Shown here: positions 1 through 7,005 of the stretch, piece by piece
Layout of the letters: each line of letters starts with the position of its first letter
Numbering within the stretch: position 1 is the first letter of the stretch
DNA from: a bacterium
GTDB lineage: Bacteria; CAIWAD01
Assembly: GCA_030685015.1 (NCBI GenBank)
Contig: JAUXWS010000077.1
Location: 1 to 13,102 of the forward strand
Length of the DNA: 13,102 bases
Reading direction: 5' to 3'
Made by a program: the position numbers and the translations under genes
The notes under the pieces: model-generated
Seen by the model: the letters and a program-made list of their open reading frames with translations, nothing else
Databases searched by the model: none
Told to the model about the DNA's origin: nothing

Positions 1-300
1 GAGGTGGACCGGGAACGGGAAGGCCGGGGCCACGCCTTCATCCGCTGCGCGGACGACTGCAACGTCCATGTGCGAAGCCGTCGGGCCGGGGAACGGGTGA
101 TGGGCTGGCTGCGGGAGCTGTTCACGGGGCTGCATCTAAAGGTGAACGAGGCCAAGAGCGCGGTGGATCTGGCGACACGCCGCAAGGTGCTGGGCTACAG
201 CTTCTGGCTGGGACCCGGCGGAGTGGTGAAGCGCCGGGTGGCCAAGAAAGCCCAGGACAAGCTGAAGGAGCGGGTGCGTCACACGACTCGGCGCATTTGA
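1..300 (+). pseudogene. ltrA-like: Group II intron reverse transcriptase/maturase fragment, truncated
   Basis: The frame is open from the first base, so the 5' end is off-window. It encodes about 99 residues matching the central part of intron RTs: the palm segment AFIRCADDCNVHVRSRRAGE, then a thumb-proximal stretch with LKVNEAKSAV and KVLGYSFWL. The usual YADD active-site box reads CADD (46-57), one base change from Tyr. Both catalytic Asp remain. An intact protein continues for roughly 100 or more residues after TRR with the X/maturase domain. Here a stop follows at 298-300, immediately against domain V, so the maturase region appears deleted. Reverse transcription and splicing assistance are therefore unlikely. 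The identity is clear; functional loss is inferred from the truncation. Confidence 0.8.
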
Positions 301-375
301 ACCGCCCGGTGCGGACCCGCAGGCCGGTTGGTGTGGCAGGGGATGCCGGGGATTCCCCGGCACCCCTATGCCGAT
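299..375 (+). ncRNA. Group II intron RNA domains V and VI
   Basis: Domain V: ACCGCCCGGTGCGG (301-314) pairs back through a short loop with 317-332. This gives the family's 32-34 nt helix with a 2-nt bulge (AG, 321-322) on the 3' strand. The CGC triad lies near 303-305. Its last C faces T328, where relatives I recall have G, so one triad pair is lost. Domain VI: GGC (335-337) pairs with GCC (370-372), AGGGG (338-342) with CCCCT (363-367), and GCCGGGG (345-351) with CCCCGGC (355-361). A368 is left as a candidate branch-point adenosine. The pairings are seen directly; the domain names come from family knowledge. Confidence 0.65.
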
Positions 376-380
376 TTTCA

Positions 381-404
381 GAAAATGCGCTCCGCGCGTT
401 TTTT
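381..404 (+). terminator. Probable intrinsic terminator after the intron
   Basis: AAATGCGC (383-390) and GCGCGTTT (394-401) form an 8-bp stem, including one T-G pair, around a TCC loop. The 3' arm runs into a six-T tract (399-404). This would end transcription entering from the intron side before the promoter of the lipoprotein gene. The stem is GC-rich only in its upper half, so strength is uncertain. Confidence 0.55.
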
Positions 405-419
405 CTCTGTGTTAGCTCT

Positions 420-447
420 TTGACACACACCTCTCTTTGTGTAAACT
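420..447 (+). promoter_or_regulatory. Sigma70-type promoter candidate for the lipoprotein gene
   Basis: A perfect TTGACA (420-425) is followed after 16 bp by TAAACT (442-447), which matches 4 of 6 positions of the -10 consensus. It lies about 80 bp upstream of the ATG at 526, in a locally AT-richer patch of this GC-rich window, and just after a putative terminator. No transcription data support it. Confidence 0.45.
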
Positions 448-525
448 CAGGTCGTTCCGCCGGGGACGTGTCCCCTGGAACGCGCAGCTGTAACCGAACC
501 ATCCACCCAAAAGGACGAGGTGCCA

Positions 526-1107
526 ATGAAGCGCTTCCTGCCTCTTTTCGCGGCCGGGCTGGGTCTCCTACTGGCTTTCGGCTGCTCCCAGGACAGCCGA
601 CCACCCGAATCTGGAGGGCGTCTGCTCTCGCGGGATCAGGTGCGTCTGCTCAGTCCGGCTGACTTTGCCGGCAAGGATCGCGTGATCGACGCGATGGGAG
701 ATTTCACCCTCCAGGTGCTGCCGGGTGAGGCCTCCGTGGTTGAGGGAGAGGCTTTCCGTCTGGTCGCCCCGGCTGGCGCCGTCAGCCAGCCTGTCACCAT
801 CCACGCCCAGTGGCTGGGCGGTGACGGCACGGGCGAGATCGGCTTCAATTTCACGCCGGAAGGCCAGGAGTTCCTGCTTCCCCTGCACTTCGAGCTGACC
901 CTGCCCCTCCAGCCGGCCGACCTGCCGGCCGGGGACGAGCTGATGGTCCTCTACGATCGCGAGGATGGCTGGTACGAGGTCATCTCCAACGAGGTGCACT
1001 GGCTGAGCGTGGATGAGAAGGCCACGATGTTGGCCCGCCTGGAGCACTTCACCAAGTACCTCATCGCCACGGGACCGCCGCCGGATCCGGATCCGGACAA
1101 CAACTGA
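526..1107 (+). CDS. Secreted lipoprotein with ZU5-like beta domain
   Basis: This encodes 193 aa. The start is the ATG at 526, preceded by AAGGA (511-515) and GAGG (517-520); an in-frame GTG at 520 overlaps that site and is less likely. Residues 1-20 form a lipoprotein signal: Lys-Arg, a hydrophobic core, then LLLAFGC with Cys20 as the lipidation site. Position -3 is Ala, a weaker lipobox than Leu. Ser follows the Cys, so outer-membrane sorting is plausible. Residues about 65-180 read like a ZU5-type beta sandwich: a PAGAVSQPVTI strand, FNFTPEGQEFLLPLHFEL, a Gly-Trp-Tyr strand and a closing HFTKYLIA. Such domains are structural or adhesive, not catalytic. The tail is Pro-Asp rich (PPPDPDPDNN), from a short CCGGAT tandem repeat. 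It is a single-gene unit with its own promoter and terminator. Biological role unknown. Confidence 0.75.
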   Translation: MKRFLPLFAAGLGLLLAFGCSQDSRPPESGGRLLSRDQVRLLSPADFAGKDRVIDAMGDFTLQVLPGEASVVEGEAFRLVAPAGAVSQPVTIHAQWLGGDGTGEIGFNFTPEGQEFLLPLHFELTLPLQPADLPAGDELMVLYDREDGWYEVISNEVHWLSVDEKATMLARLEHFTKYLIATGPPPDPDPDNN

Positions 1108-1138
1108 TCCCATGTTCCGCCCGCCTCTGTGAGACATG

Positions 1139-1165
1139 AGCCCCGGCCCCGCGGCCGGGGCTTTT
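1139..1165 (+). terminator. Intrinsic terminator between convergent genes
   Basis: AGCCCCGGCC (1139-1148) and GGCCGGGGCT (1153-1162) form a perfect 10-bp GC-rich stem with a CCGC loop, followed by TTTT (1162-1165). It sits 31 bp after the lipoprotein stop and ends just before the stop of the converging histidine kinase gene at 1171. Only the plus-strand side has a T tract, so it mainly serves the lipoprotein gene. The same hairpin could still stabilise the 3' end of the minus-strand message. Confidence 0.8.
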
Positions 1166-1170
1166 CATGG

Positions 1171-2868
1171 CTAATGCGGCAAGGGCAGCAGGATGCGGAA
1201 GGCGGTGCCCCGCCCGGGGCGGCTCTGCACCTGGATGAGACCCTGGTGCGCCTCCACCACCTGGCGGACCAGAGGCATGCCCAGGCCCGTGCCCCCTTCG
1301 CCCTTGGTGGTGAAATAGGGCTCCCAGATGCGGGCCAGCACGGCCTCCTCCATGCCGCAACCGTTGTCCTCCACCACCAGGAGCAGATGCTGGCCGACCA
1401 GCCGCGTGCGGCACTGCACCCAGCCGCCGCCGCAAGCCTCCACGGCGTGGGCGGAGTTGATGAGCAGATTGAGCAGCATCTGTTGCAGCTGCTCGGCATC
1501 GGCCTTGATCTGGGGCAGGTGGGGCATCACGTCGAGCCGGATGCGAAGGGTGCCGCGGTCCTCGGACTCCGGCTCGGGGCCGCCCACGCTCAGGTCGAAG
1601 CGCTTGATCTTGCCACCCAGATCCTTGAGCAGGCTGACCGTGCCCGCCGCCAGGGCGTTGAGGTCCACGTCCCCCAACTGGCGCTGGGGCGGACGCGAGA
1701 GGTCGCTCAGGGTGCGGGCGATGCGCTCGATGCGGCCCGCCATCTCCTCGACGATCTGCAGGTCGGGATCCACATCCTCCTGGACGGAGGGCCGTTCGCG
1801 CAGGGTCATGCGCGCCAGCTGGACATGCCCGCTCAGGGGCGCCAGCGCGTTGCGGATCTCATGGGCGATGGATCCGGCCGTGCGGCTGACCATGGCGAAC
1901 TTCTCACTCTCGAGCAGCTCCTGCTGCATGCGCACCTCGGCCGTGACGTCGGACAGGATGAGGCCCCAGACCTGCTCGCTGCCGTCGGGGAAGGAGAGGG
2001 GGAAGGGCCGACACCGCAAGTGGCGGTTCTCCACCGCCCAGTCCGCGCTGCGCTCGTGGCGATCCATGCGGCTTTGCAGGAAGCGGCCGAAGGAGGACTC
2101 CAGCCTCCAGCCGGCCGGCGCCGCCGGGTCGGGCTCGACGATGGAGAGCATGCTCAAATCCCGGTGGAAGGGTTGGTTGGCAAACTGCAGGCGGAACTGC
2201 CGATCGTAGATGATGAGGGCGCTGGGCAGCGAGTCGACGATGCGCAGGTGGAGGCGCTCGAAGTTGTCATAGCGCAGCTGTTGGGCCTGTTCGGTGCGCC
2301 GCAGCTGGAGTTGCGTCAAGGTGAGGGAGCACAGCTCGCAGAAACCGTCCAGCAGCACGAGGATGTGCTCGCTGTAGAGGGTCGTGACCGAGCTGTCCAC
2401 GTAGAGGGCGCCCACGACCTGCCCCTGGCGGCGCAAGGGTGCGCAGAGGCTGCTCTTCAGGTCGAAATCGATGATGGAGCGGGCCTGGGCCAGTTCCTCC
2501 AATTGCGAAAGGTTGGAGGAGCGCAGGGGCTGGCCGCTTTCCAGGACGCGCCGGATGATGGAGTGGGAGGCCTGGGTCTCCGGCCGGTCCAGGGTGAAGC
2601 CGTCGCGGTCGACGCCCAGGGTGAAGAGCAGCTCCCCATCCTCGTCCAGTTCGACGATGGCGCCACGCTGGGCTCCCGCCAGGCGGATGGCCTGGTGCAG
2701 GAGGAAGTGCAGGGCTTCGCGCGGCGTGGTGCAGGTGTTCAGCTCGCGGGCCAGCCCCAGGACCAGGTCCAGTTCGCGCCGGGTGAAGCGCTCCTGGCGG
2801 CGGGAAAGATCCTCGGCCCGGCTCTCAAGCTCCTGTAGCGCGGCCAACTGATCCAGCAGTGCGGCCAT
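1171..2868 (-). CDS. GAF-PAS sensor histidine kinase, soluble
   Basis: This encodes 565 aa. An N-terminal coiled helix (1-30) leads to a GAF domain (about 31-187) with SHSIIRRVLESGQPL and SSLCAPLRRQGQVVGALYVD, closely resembling GAF domains fused to STPK-TPR proteins. A PAS domain follows (about 205-310, SALIIYDRQF), then HisKA with SIAHEIRN and phospho-acceptor His336. The HATPase has N box LLNLLINSAHAV (Asn467), DNGCGM (501-506), WEPYFTTK and GTGLGM (526-531), in NtrB style. I see no membrane segment or receiver. It should autophosphorylate on His336 and pass phosphate to a regulator not encoded here. The start is the second of two tandem ATGs, 4 nt after AGGAGG; the frame stays open upstream to 2931. 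It overlaps the Ser/Thr kinase gene by 44 nt and is last in that operon. The cytoplasmic ligand of the GAF/PAS domains is unknown. Confidence 0.88.
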   Translation of the reverse strand: MAALLDQLAALQELESRAEDLSRRQERFTRRELDLVLGLARELNTCTTPREALHFLLHQAIRLAGAQRGAIVELDEDGELLFTLGVDRDGFTLDRPETQASHSIIRRVLESGQPLRSSNLSQLEELAQARSIIDFDLKSSLCAPLRRQGQVVGALYVDSSVTTLYSEHILVLLDGFCELCSLTLTQLQLRRTEQAQQLRYDNFERLHLRIVDSLPSALIIYDRQFRLQFANQPFHRDLSMLSIVEPDPAAPAGWRLESSFGRFLQSRMDRHERSADWAVENRHLRCRPFPLSFPDGSEQVWGLILSDVTAEVRMQQELLESEKFAMVSRTAGSIAHEIRNALAPLSGHVQLARMTLRERPSVQEDVDPDLQIVEEMAGRIERIARTLSDLSRPPQRQLGDVDLNALAAGTVSLLKDLGGKIKRFDLSVGGPEPESEDRGTLRIRLDVMPHLPQIKADAEQLQQMLLNLLINSAHAVEACGGGWVQCRTRLVGQHLLLVVEDNGCGMEEAVLARIWEPYFTTKGEGGTGLGMPLVRQVVEAHQGLIQVQSRPGRGTAFRILLPLPH

Positions 2869-5800
2869 CATCCCTCCTATCGAGTTCATCCAGTCGGGCC
2901 AGGCATTCACCCGCCCTCTCCAGCATGACACGCAACCAGGGCGAGGAGGCCACCCGCTCCTGCCAGGCGGGTGACAGGTCCATGGCGAGGGACTCCAGCA
3001 GGCGCACGGCGCGTCCCAGCCGGATGCCGGCGGCGGACCAATCCTCGCGGCGGGCGGCCGATTCGCCCTCGTGGGAAAGCAGGCGGATCTCGTGCAGGCG
3101 GTGGATCTCCCGCACTTCGCGCAGACAGGGCGCCCATTCGGCGAGCCAGGGCAGCCGTCCCTCCAGCAAGCGCAGGGCGAGGCGCACGCCGTCCAGGCGC
3201 GGTTCCAGCCCCAACAAGGTGCTCAGCAGGTCGGCGGAGGCTGTTTCCCTCCCCGCGGCCAGGGCCCGGAGGGACGCGGGCGTATTGGCCGGCAGCCCGG
3301 CCGCACCGGTCGGCGACGCATCGAAAGCCGCCAGCAGGGCCCATTGCCGACTGGCGGCCTTGTCGCGCCCGGCATCGATCTCCTGGAGGCGGGCGAGGTG
3401 GCTGCGGGTCGGCTCGATCCCCAGGTCCCAAGCGAGACAGAGCAGGTTCTTGAGTGAATCCAACTCCTCGTCCGGCATTTGCAGGGCGCGGGCCAGGTCC
3501 AGCTCGCGCTCCCAGGTGGCCTCGGCGCTCTCCAGGTCCCCCAGGGCGGCCCAGGCTTCGCCCAGATGATCGAGGATGGCCAGTTCCGTCTGCATGACCT
3601 GCAGCTCCCGGGCCTGGACCAGGGCGGGCTCCAGCTCCCGGACGGCCTGGTCGGCGGCGCCCCGCTTCAGCTGCACCAAAGCCAGGTTGACGCGGGCCAT
3701 CAGCTCGTAGCGGTCCAGGTGGAAGAGGGCCGCCTCCCGGCCGGCCTGCTCCAGCTCGGTGCGGGCCTGCTCCAGGCGGCCAGCCTGCAAGTGGATGACA
3801 CCCAGGTTGTTGGCCAGCCAAATCCGCTGCTGGATCTGGAGGATCTGCCGGCCCGGCCGGCTGAGGTGGGTCCAGAGGCGGGCCGCCAACTCCGGTGAAC
3901 CCAGGTTGAATGCCGCCACTGCCGCCTGATGGATGGCGTGGGCGATGCCGGGTCCGCCGGCGGGATCCGCCTCCAGCAACAAGGGGGCCGCCGCCGTCAG
4001 CCGCGCGTTGGCCTCGGCGGCCCGGCCAATGCCCTGCAGCAGCTCGATCGCCTGCACCTCGAGGGCCAGACGGGACTTGTCCTCCCGGGCGAGTCGGCGG
4101 CCATGCTCCACCAGGCGCCAGGCCAGGCGGCGGCGCTGGCCGAGCCGCCAGGCGTGCGCCAGGCGGAGGACCAGCGAGGTGGAGCGCTCGGCGGAATCGG
4201 CGCCGGACTCCCGCAGAAGAGCCTTGAGGAGCTGGGCCGCCTCGGCGGCGCGGTCCTGTTCAAGGAGGGCGGTGGCCAGGTCCGACTGCAGGTCGCTCCG
4301 TTGTTCGGCCGGCAACAAGGGAAGCAGTTCGGTGATCAGCTGGATCTTTCGCTGCGGATTGATCAGGCCGCGGGCGCGCCGCAGGATCTGGTGCGCCATG
4401 TGGGGATCGGCCCGGCCCAGATCCGCCCGGGAGAGGAGGAGGAGGCCCAATTCGGCCGGCGGATCCGGGCGGCGCCAGAGGTCCTGGAGCAGGTCGAGGG
4501 TCGCCTGGCCCAACACATCCTCGTCCAGGCTCCCGATCAGACCGGCCCGGGGCACGAGCTGGCCATCGCCGCGGTCGCGCAGCCAGCCGGCGCCCTCCAG
4601 CATCTCCAGCTCGTCCTCGCGTCCCTGGCGGACCAGATCCTGCCAGCAGCCGATGGGGGCCGGCTCAACCCAGGCGCAGGCCCGCAGCAGGGCGTGGCGC
4701 AGCTTGCCATCCAGGGCGGCCAGATCCGCACCGCGCAGGTCCTCGCCCCGGGGTGGCCGGATCTCCGTCAGCCGCCACATCCCATCCGCGGGAGCCAGAC
4801 TGCCTTCGCTGATGCAGCGGGCCACCAGGGGTGCGATCCGCTCGCCGTCGCCGGCCGACAAGCGGTCCAGGACGTCGATGGCGGCATCCTCCAGCGTGAT
4901 GCCGGGCGTGGGGTGGCGCAGCCAGGCGCGCCACTGGCCACTCTGCGGAGGATCCAGCCGGTGCGTCTCGCCCAGGTCCAGGCCCGGCTCCGGGGCGCCA
5001 TCCAGCTGCAGGACGACGAGGGGACGGTGCTGGCGTCGGCAGGTCTCCACCAGCAAGGGAAGCTGGCGTGCGTCAGGATCCCCGGGCGGCACGATCCAGC
5101 ACAGGCCCTGGCGCGGCCGCTCCAGCTGGTCGTCCAGGAAGCCCAGCAACTGCCTCAGGATGTCGGGATCCGTCGTTCGGCGCGCCACGGCGCGGGCCAG
5201 CTCCGGATAGTGCGCCAGGAGTCCGCCCTCGTCCGCCCGGCAGGCCAGCCAGTCAAGCAGGGTCTGGCCGGGGACGCGCTCCACCTTCAGCATGGGCAGA
5301 GGCAGGCCCGCCTCCAGCAGCAAGTGATCCAGGCGGACGCGCCACTGCCCCGCTTGGCCGCTGCGCAGGAGAACCAGCTTCCCCTCCGACAGGCACTTCA
5401 GCACCTGGTCGAGCTGGGTCGGATCCCAGCTGCCCGGCCCACGGCGCGGCACAAGCAGCGCGGCCCGCTGGCGCGGCAGCTTCGGCAGCAGGCTGTCCAG
5501 GGCCTCCTGCGGGGAGGGCCGCCGGGCCGGATCGGCCTGCAGACAGCGCAGGGAGAGGGGGAAGAGAGGGTGCCCGGCCCCGGGACCGGGATCCTGCGGC
5601 CGTCCGGACAGGATCTGCGACAGGGCCGCGTCGGGGTCGTCCGGGAAGGGCGGCCGGCCCGTGATCAGTTGGAAGAGGAGGGCGCCCAGGGAGAACATGT
5701 CGGAGCGGGGATGGGGCAGGCCCTGGGCCAGGATCTCCGGCGGCATGACCTGGAAGGTGCCGGAGCGCCGGGCCACCCGGTCGTCATTGGCCCGGGCCAA

Positions 5801-6259
5801 GCCCAGGTCGAGCAGGGAGGCGCGGCTGCCCGACAGGAGGAGATTGGCCGGCCCGAGATCCCCGTGGATCCAGCCGTGTTCGGCCAACTCGGTCAGGCCC
5901 TGCAGCACCTGGACGGCGATCCACGCCACATCGTCGGGGTCCAGGCAGCGGCTGGTCTCCTCCAGGGCCGACATGGGTCGGCCCGGTCGCCGCTCGATGA
6001 CCAGGCGGGCGGGGCGCTGGGCGCTGCCCGGATCGTGCTCCACCAATTCAGGGAAGACGGGGGAGCGCAGGGCCAGCAAGAGGCGGGCCTCCTTGAGGAA
6101 GCCATGCCCACCCGCCGCTCCGGGGCGGGCCTCCTTCAGCACGACCTCGCGGCCGGTCCAGCGGTCCAGCGCGGCGTGGACGATGGCGCTGGACCCTTCG
6201 GCCAGCTGCTGCAGCCCCGTATAGCGCAAGTTTTCGCCGTCCCGGCCGGGGGAGTTCAT
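2825..6259 (-). CDS. Ser/Thr protein kinase with degenerate ATPase module and TPR repeats
   Basis: This encodes 1144 aa. The kinase domain spans about 12-265: Gly loop EGSSAIV (21-27), Lys42 in VVLKEA, helix-C Glu57, catalytic loop IHGDLGPANL (Asp134, Asn139), DLG (151-153), MPPEIL (172-177) and SDMFSLG. It is a non-RD (HGD) kinase whose catalytic-loop Lys is replaced by Gly136. Residues about 278-500 follow the layout of the AAA/STAND module of PknK-like kinases but lack a P-loop: LLRSGQAGQWRVRL (297-310) sits where GxxGxGKT is expected, and CWIVPPGDPD (387-396) where Walker B is. TPR-like helical pairs fill about 655-945, for example LANNLGVIHLQAGRLEQAR. No membrane segment is seen, so it is cytoplasmic. 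The ATG overlaps the phosphatase stop as ATGA. It probably phosphorylates Ser/Thr of unknown partners, with TPRs as the docking surface. The ordered C-terminal helix ends near residue 1131, exactly where the histidine kinase begins. Confidence 0.88.
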   Translation of the reverse strand: MNSPGRDGENLRYTGLQQLAEGSSAIVHAALDRWTGREVVLKEARPGAAGGHGFLKEARLLLALRSPVFPELVEHDPGSAQRPARLVIERRPGRPMSALEETSRCLDPDDVAWIAVQVLQGLTELAEHGWIHGDLGPANLLLSGSRASLLDLGLARANDDRVARRSGTFQVMPPEILAQGLPHPRSDMFSLGALLFQLITGRPPFPDDPDAALSQILSGRPQDPGPGAGHPLFPLSLRCLQADPARRPSPQEALDSLLPKLPRQRAALLVPRRGPGSWDPTQLDQVLKCLSEGKLVLLRSGQAGQWRVRLDHLLLEAGLPLPMLKVERVPGQTLLDWLACRADEGGLLAHYPELARAVARRTTDPDILRQLLGFLDDQLERPRQGLCWIVPPGDPDARQLPLLVETCRRQHRPLVVLQLDGAPEPGLDLGETHRLDPPQSGQWRAWLRHPTPGITLEDAAIDVLDRLSAGDGERIAPLVARCISEGSLAPADGMWRLTEIRPPRGEDLRGADLAALDGKLRHALLRACAWVEPAPIGCWQDLVRQGREDELEMLEGAGWLRDRGDGQLVPRAGLIGSLDEDVLGQATLDLLQDLWRRPDPPAELGLLLLSRADLGRADPHMAHQILRRARGLINPQRKIQLITELLPLLPAEQRSDLQSDLATALLEQDRAAEAAQLLKALLRESGADSAERSTSLVLRLAHAWRLGQRRRLAWRLVEHGRRLAREDKSRLALEVQAIELLQGIGRAAEANARLTAAAPLLLEADPAGGPGIAHAIHQAAVAAFNLGSPELAARLWTHLSRPGRQILQIQQRIWLANNLGVIHLQAGRLEQARTELEQAGREAALFHLDRYELMARVNLALVQLKRGAADQAVRELEPALVQARELQVMQTELAILDHLGEAWAALGDLESAEATWERELDLARALQMPDEELDSLKNLLCLAWDLGIEPTRSHLARLQEIDAGRDKAASRQWALLAAFDASPTGAAGLPANTPASLRALAAGRETASADLLSTLLGLEPRLDGVRLALRLLEGRLPWLAEWAPCLREVREIHRLHEIRLLSHEGESAARREDWSAAGIRLGRAVRLLESLAMDLSPAWQERVASSPWLRVMLERAGECLARLDELDRRDDGRTAGSVGRATGA
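2873..2878 (-). promoter_or_regulatory. Shine-Dalgarno for the histidine kinase, inside the upstream gene
   Basis: The minus strand reads AGGAGG, then G, then ATGATG. Spacing is 1 nt to the first ATG (2871-2869) and 4 nt to the second (2868-2866), which favours the second. This strong site lies within the last 20 codons of the Ser/Thr kinase gene, so the histidine kinase can be initiated separately and is probably coupled to upstream translation. Confidence 0.6.
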
Positions 6260-6984
6260 GCCTCGGTCTCCGGATTGATCCACACCAGACTCAGGTTGTC
6301 CTCCGCCCCGCGGCTGAGTGCCTCCTCCATGAGCAGGCCGGGAATGTCGTCGTCCCCGGTGGCGGACTGCAGCAGCTGGTCCAGGACCGTGGCCTCGATC
6401 CCGGCCTGGACGAAACCGTCGCTGCAGAGCAGCAAGCGGTCCCCCGCCTCCAGCCGCAGCTCCACGCAGCACAGCTGGTCGTGCTGGGGGGCGCCCAGGG
6501 CGTGGCTGAGCAGATTGGGCTGTTCAACGCTGACGTGATGGTCCGTGCTCAGTTGCCGGAAGCAGCCACCCGACACCAGGTAGGCGCGGCTGTCGCCCAC
6601 GTGGTAGAGCCGCCCTATCTGTCCGTCGAGGGCCAGGCCCGTGAAGGTGGTGGCCACCCGCCGCTCGCGCAGTTCGGCCTGAAGGCGGCCCAGGCAGCCC
6701 GCCAGCTCCAGCTGGACCCGCTGCAGGCTGGGCGGCCAGGCGGCGCTCAGGCAGCGCTCGTCGTGCAGGCAGAGCTGGATGAAGGCGTCGGCGGCGCGGC
6801 GGGCGGCCCGGTCGCCGTGTCGCATGCCACCCATGCCGTCGCAGAGGGCACAGGCCAGGCGCCCATCGCGAAATTCGCCTGCGGCCCAGTCCTCTGATTG
6901 TCGACGCACCCGACCGGGGTGCAAGCTTATGTGAAATCCAGGAGCCAGGAACCTCTCCTTCCCCGGGTGTGTCCGTGGCCGCAC
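6256..6984 (-). CDS. PP2C-family Ser/Thr protein phosphatase
   Basis: From the GTG at 6984 this is 242 aa, close to the usual 230-260 aa for stand-alone bacterial PP2C (PPM) enzymes. Metal-binding motifs appear in order: RRQSED (Asp32; the usual Asn before Glu-Asp is Ser), LCDGMGG (Asp49), HVGDSRAYLV, LCSDGF (Asp189) and EDNLSLV (Asp229). It should remove phosphate from Ser/Thr in a Mn/Mg-dependent reaction. The obvious counterpart is the kinase encoded next, joined by an ATGA overlap (6256-6259). The start is uncertain. A TTG at 7032 and this GTG lack Shine-Dalgarno sites, whereas AAGGAG (6955-6960) stands 6 nt before an in-frame CTG at 6948; that start would give a 230-aa protein beginning close to the first conserved strand. 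It is the first gene of the minus-strand signalling operon. Confidence 0.85.
   Translation of the reverse strand: MRPRTHPGKERFLAPGFHISLHPGRVRRQSEDWAAGEFRDGRLACALCDGMGGMRHGDRAARRAADAFIQLCLHDERCLSAAWPPSLQRVQLELAGCLGRLQAELRERRVATTFTGLALDGQIGRLYHVGDSRAYLVSGGCFRQLSTDHHVSVEQPNLLSHALGAPQHDQLCCVELRLEAGDRLLLCSDGFVQAGIEATVLDQLLQSATGDDDIPGLLMEEALSRGAEDNLSLVWINPETEA
6955..6960 (-). promoter_or_regulatory. Shine-Dalgarno-like AAGGAG near the phosphatase start
   Basis: The minus strand reads AAGGAG, then AGGTTC, then CTG (6948-6946) in the phosphatase frame. It is the only good ribosome binding site near the 5' end of this gene. Either a CTG start is used or the site is fortuitous and translation begins at GTG 6984 or TTG 7032. 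Confidence 0.35.
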
Positions 6985-7005
6985 GATGAGGGCGGCGAAG
7001 TCGAA

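Larger units (their letters stand above)
1..375 (+). mobile_element. Decayed group II intron (IIC-like), 3' portion
   Basis: The window opens inside a group II intron reverse transcriptase frame. It is followed directly by RNA domain V-like and domain VI-like structures, the normal 3' order of a bacterial group II intron. The intron's 3' end lies near 374-376, just after the domain VI stem. The 5' part (domains I-III and the start of the protein) is outside the window. The protein is cut short and domain V carries a change in its catalytic helix, so this copy is probably immobile. Class IIC assignment rests on remembered similarity of the domain V sequence (CGC-type triad) and of the RT stretch; I could not align it. 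Confidence 0.7.

Noticed and set aside
1129-2838. 569-residue plus-strand open frame
   Set aside because: It is antisense to the histidine kinase gene whose motifs are unmistakable; composition is typical of a shadow frame.
3929-6538. 869-residue plus-strand open frame
   Set aside because: It is antisense to the Ser/Thr kinase gene, has Gln/Gly/Arg-rich low-information content with no domain, and reflects high GC at third codon positions.
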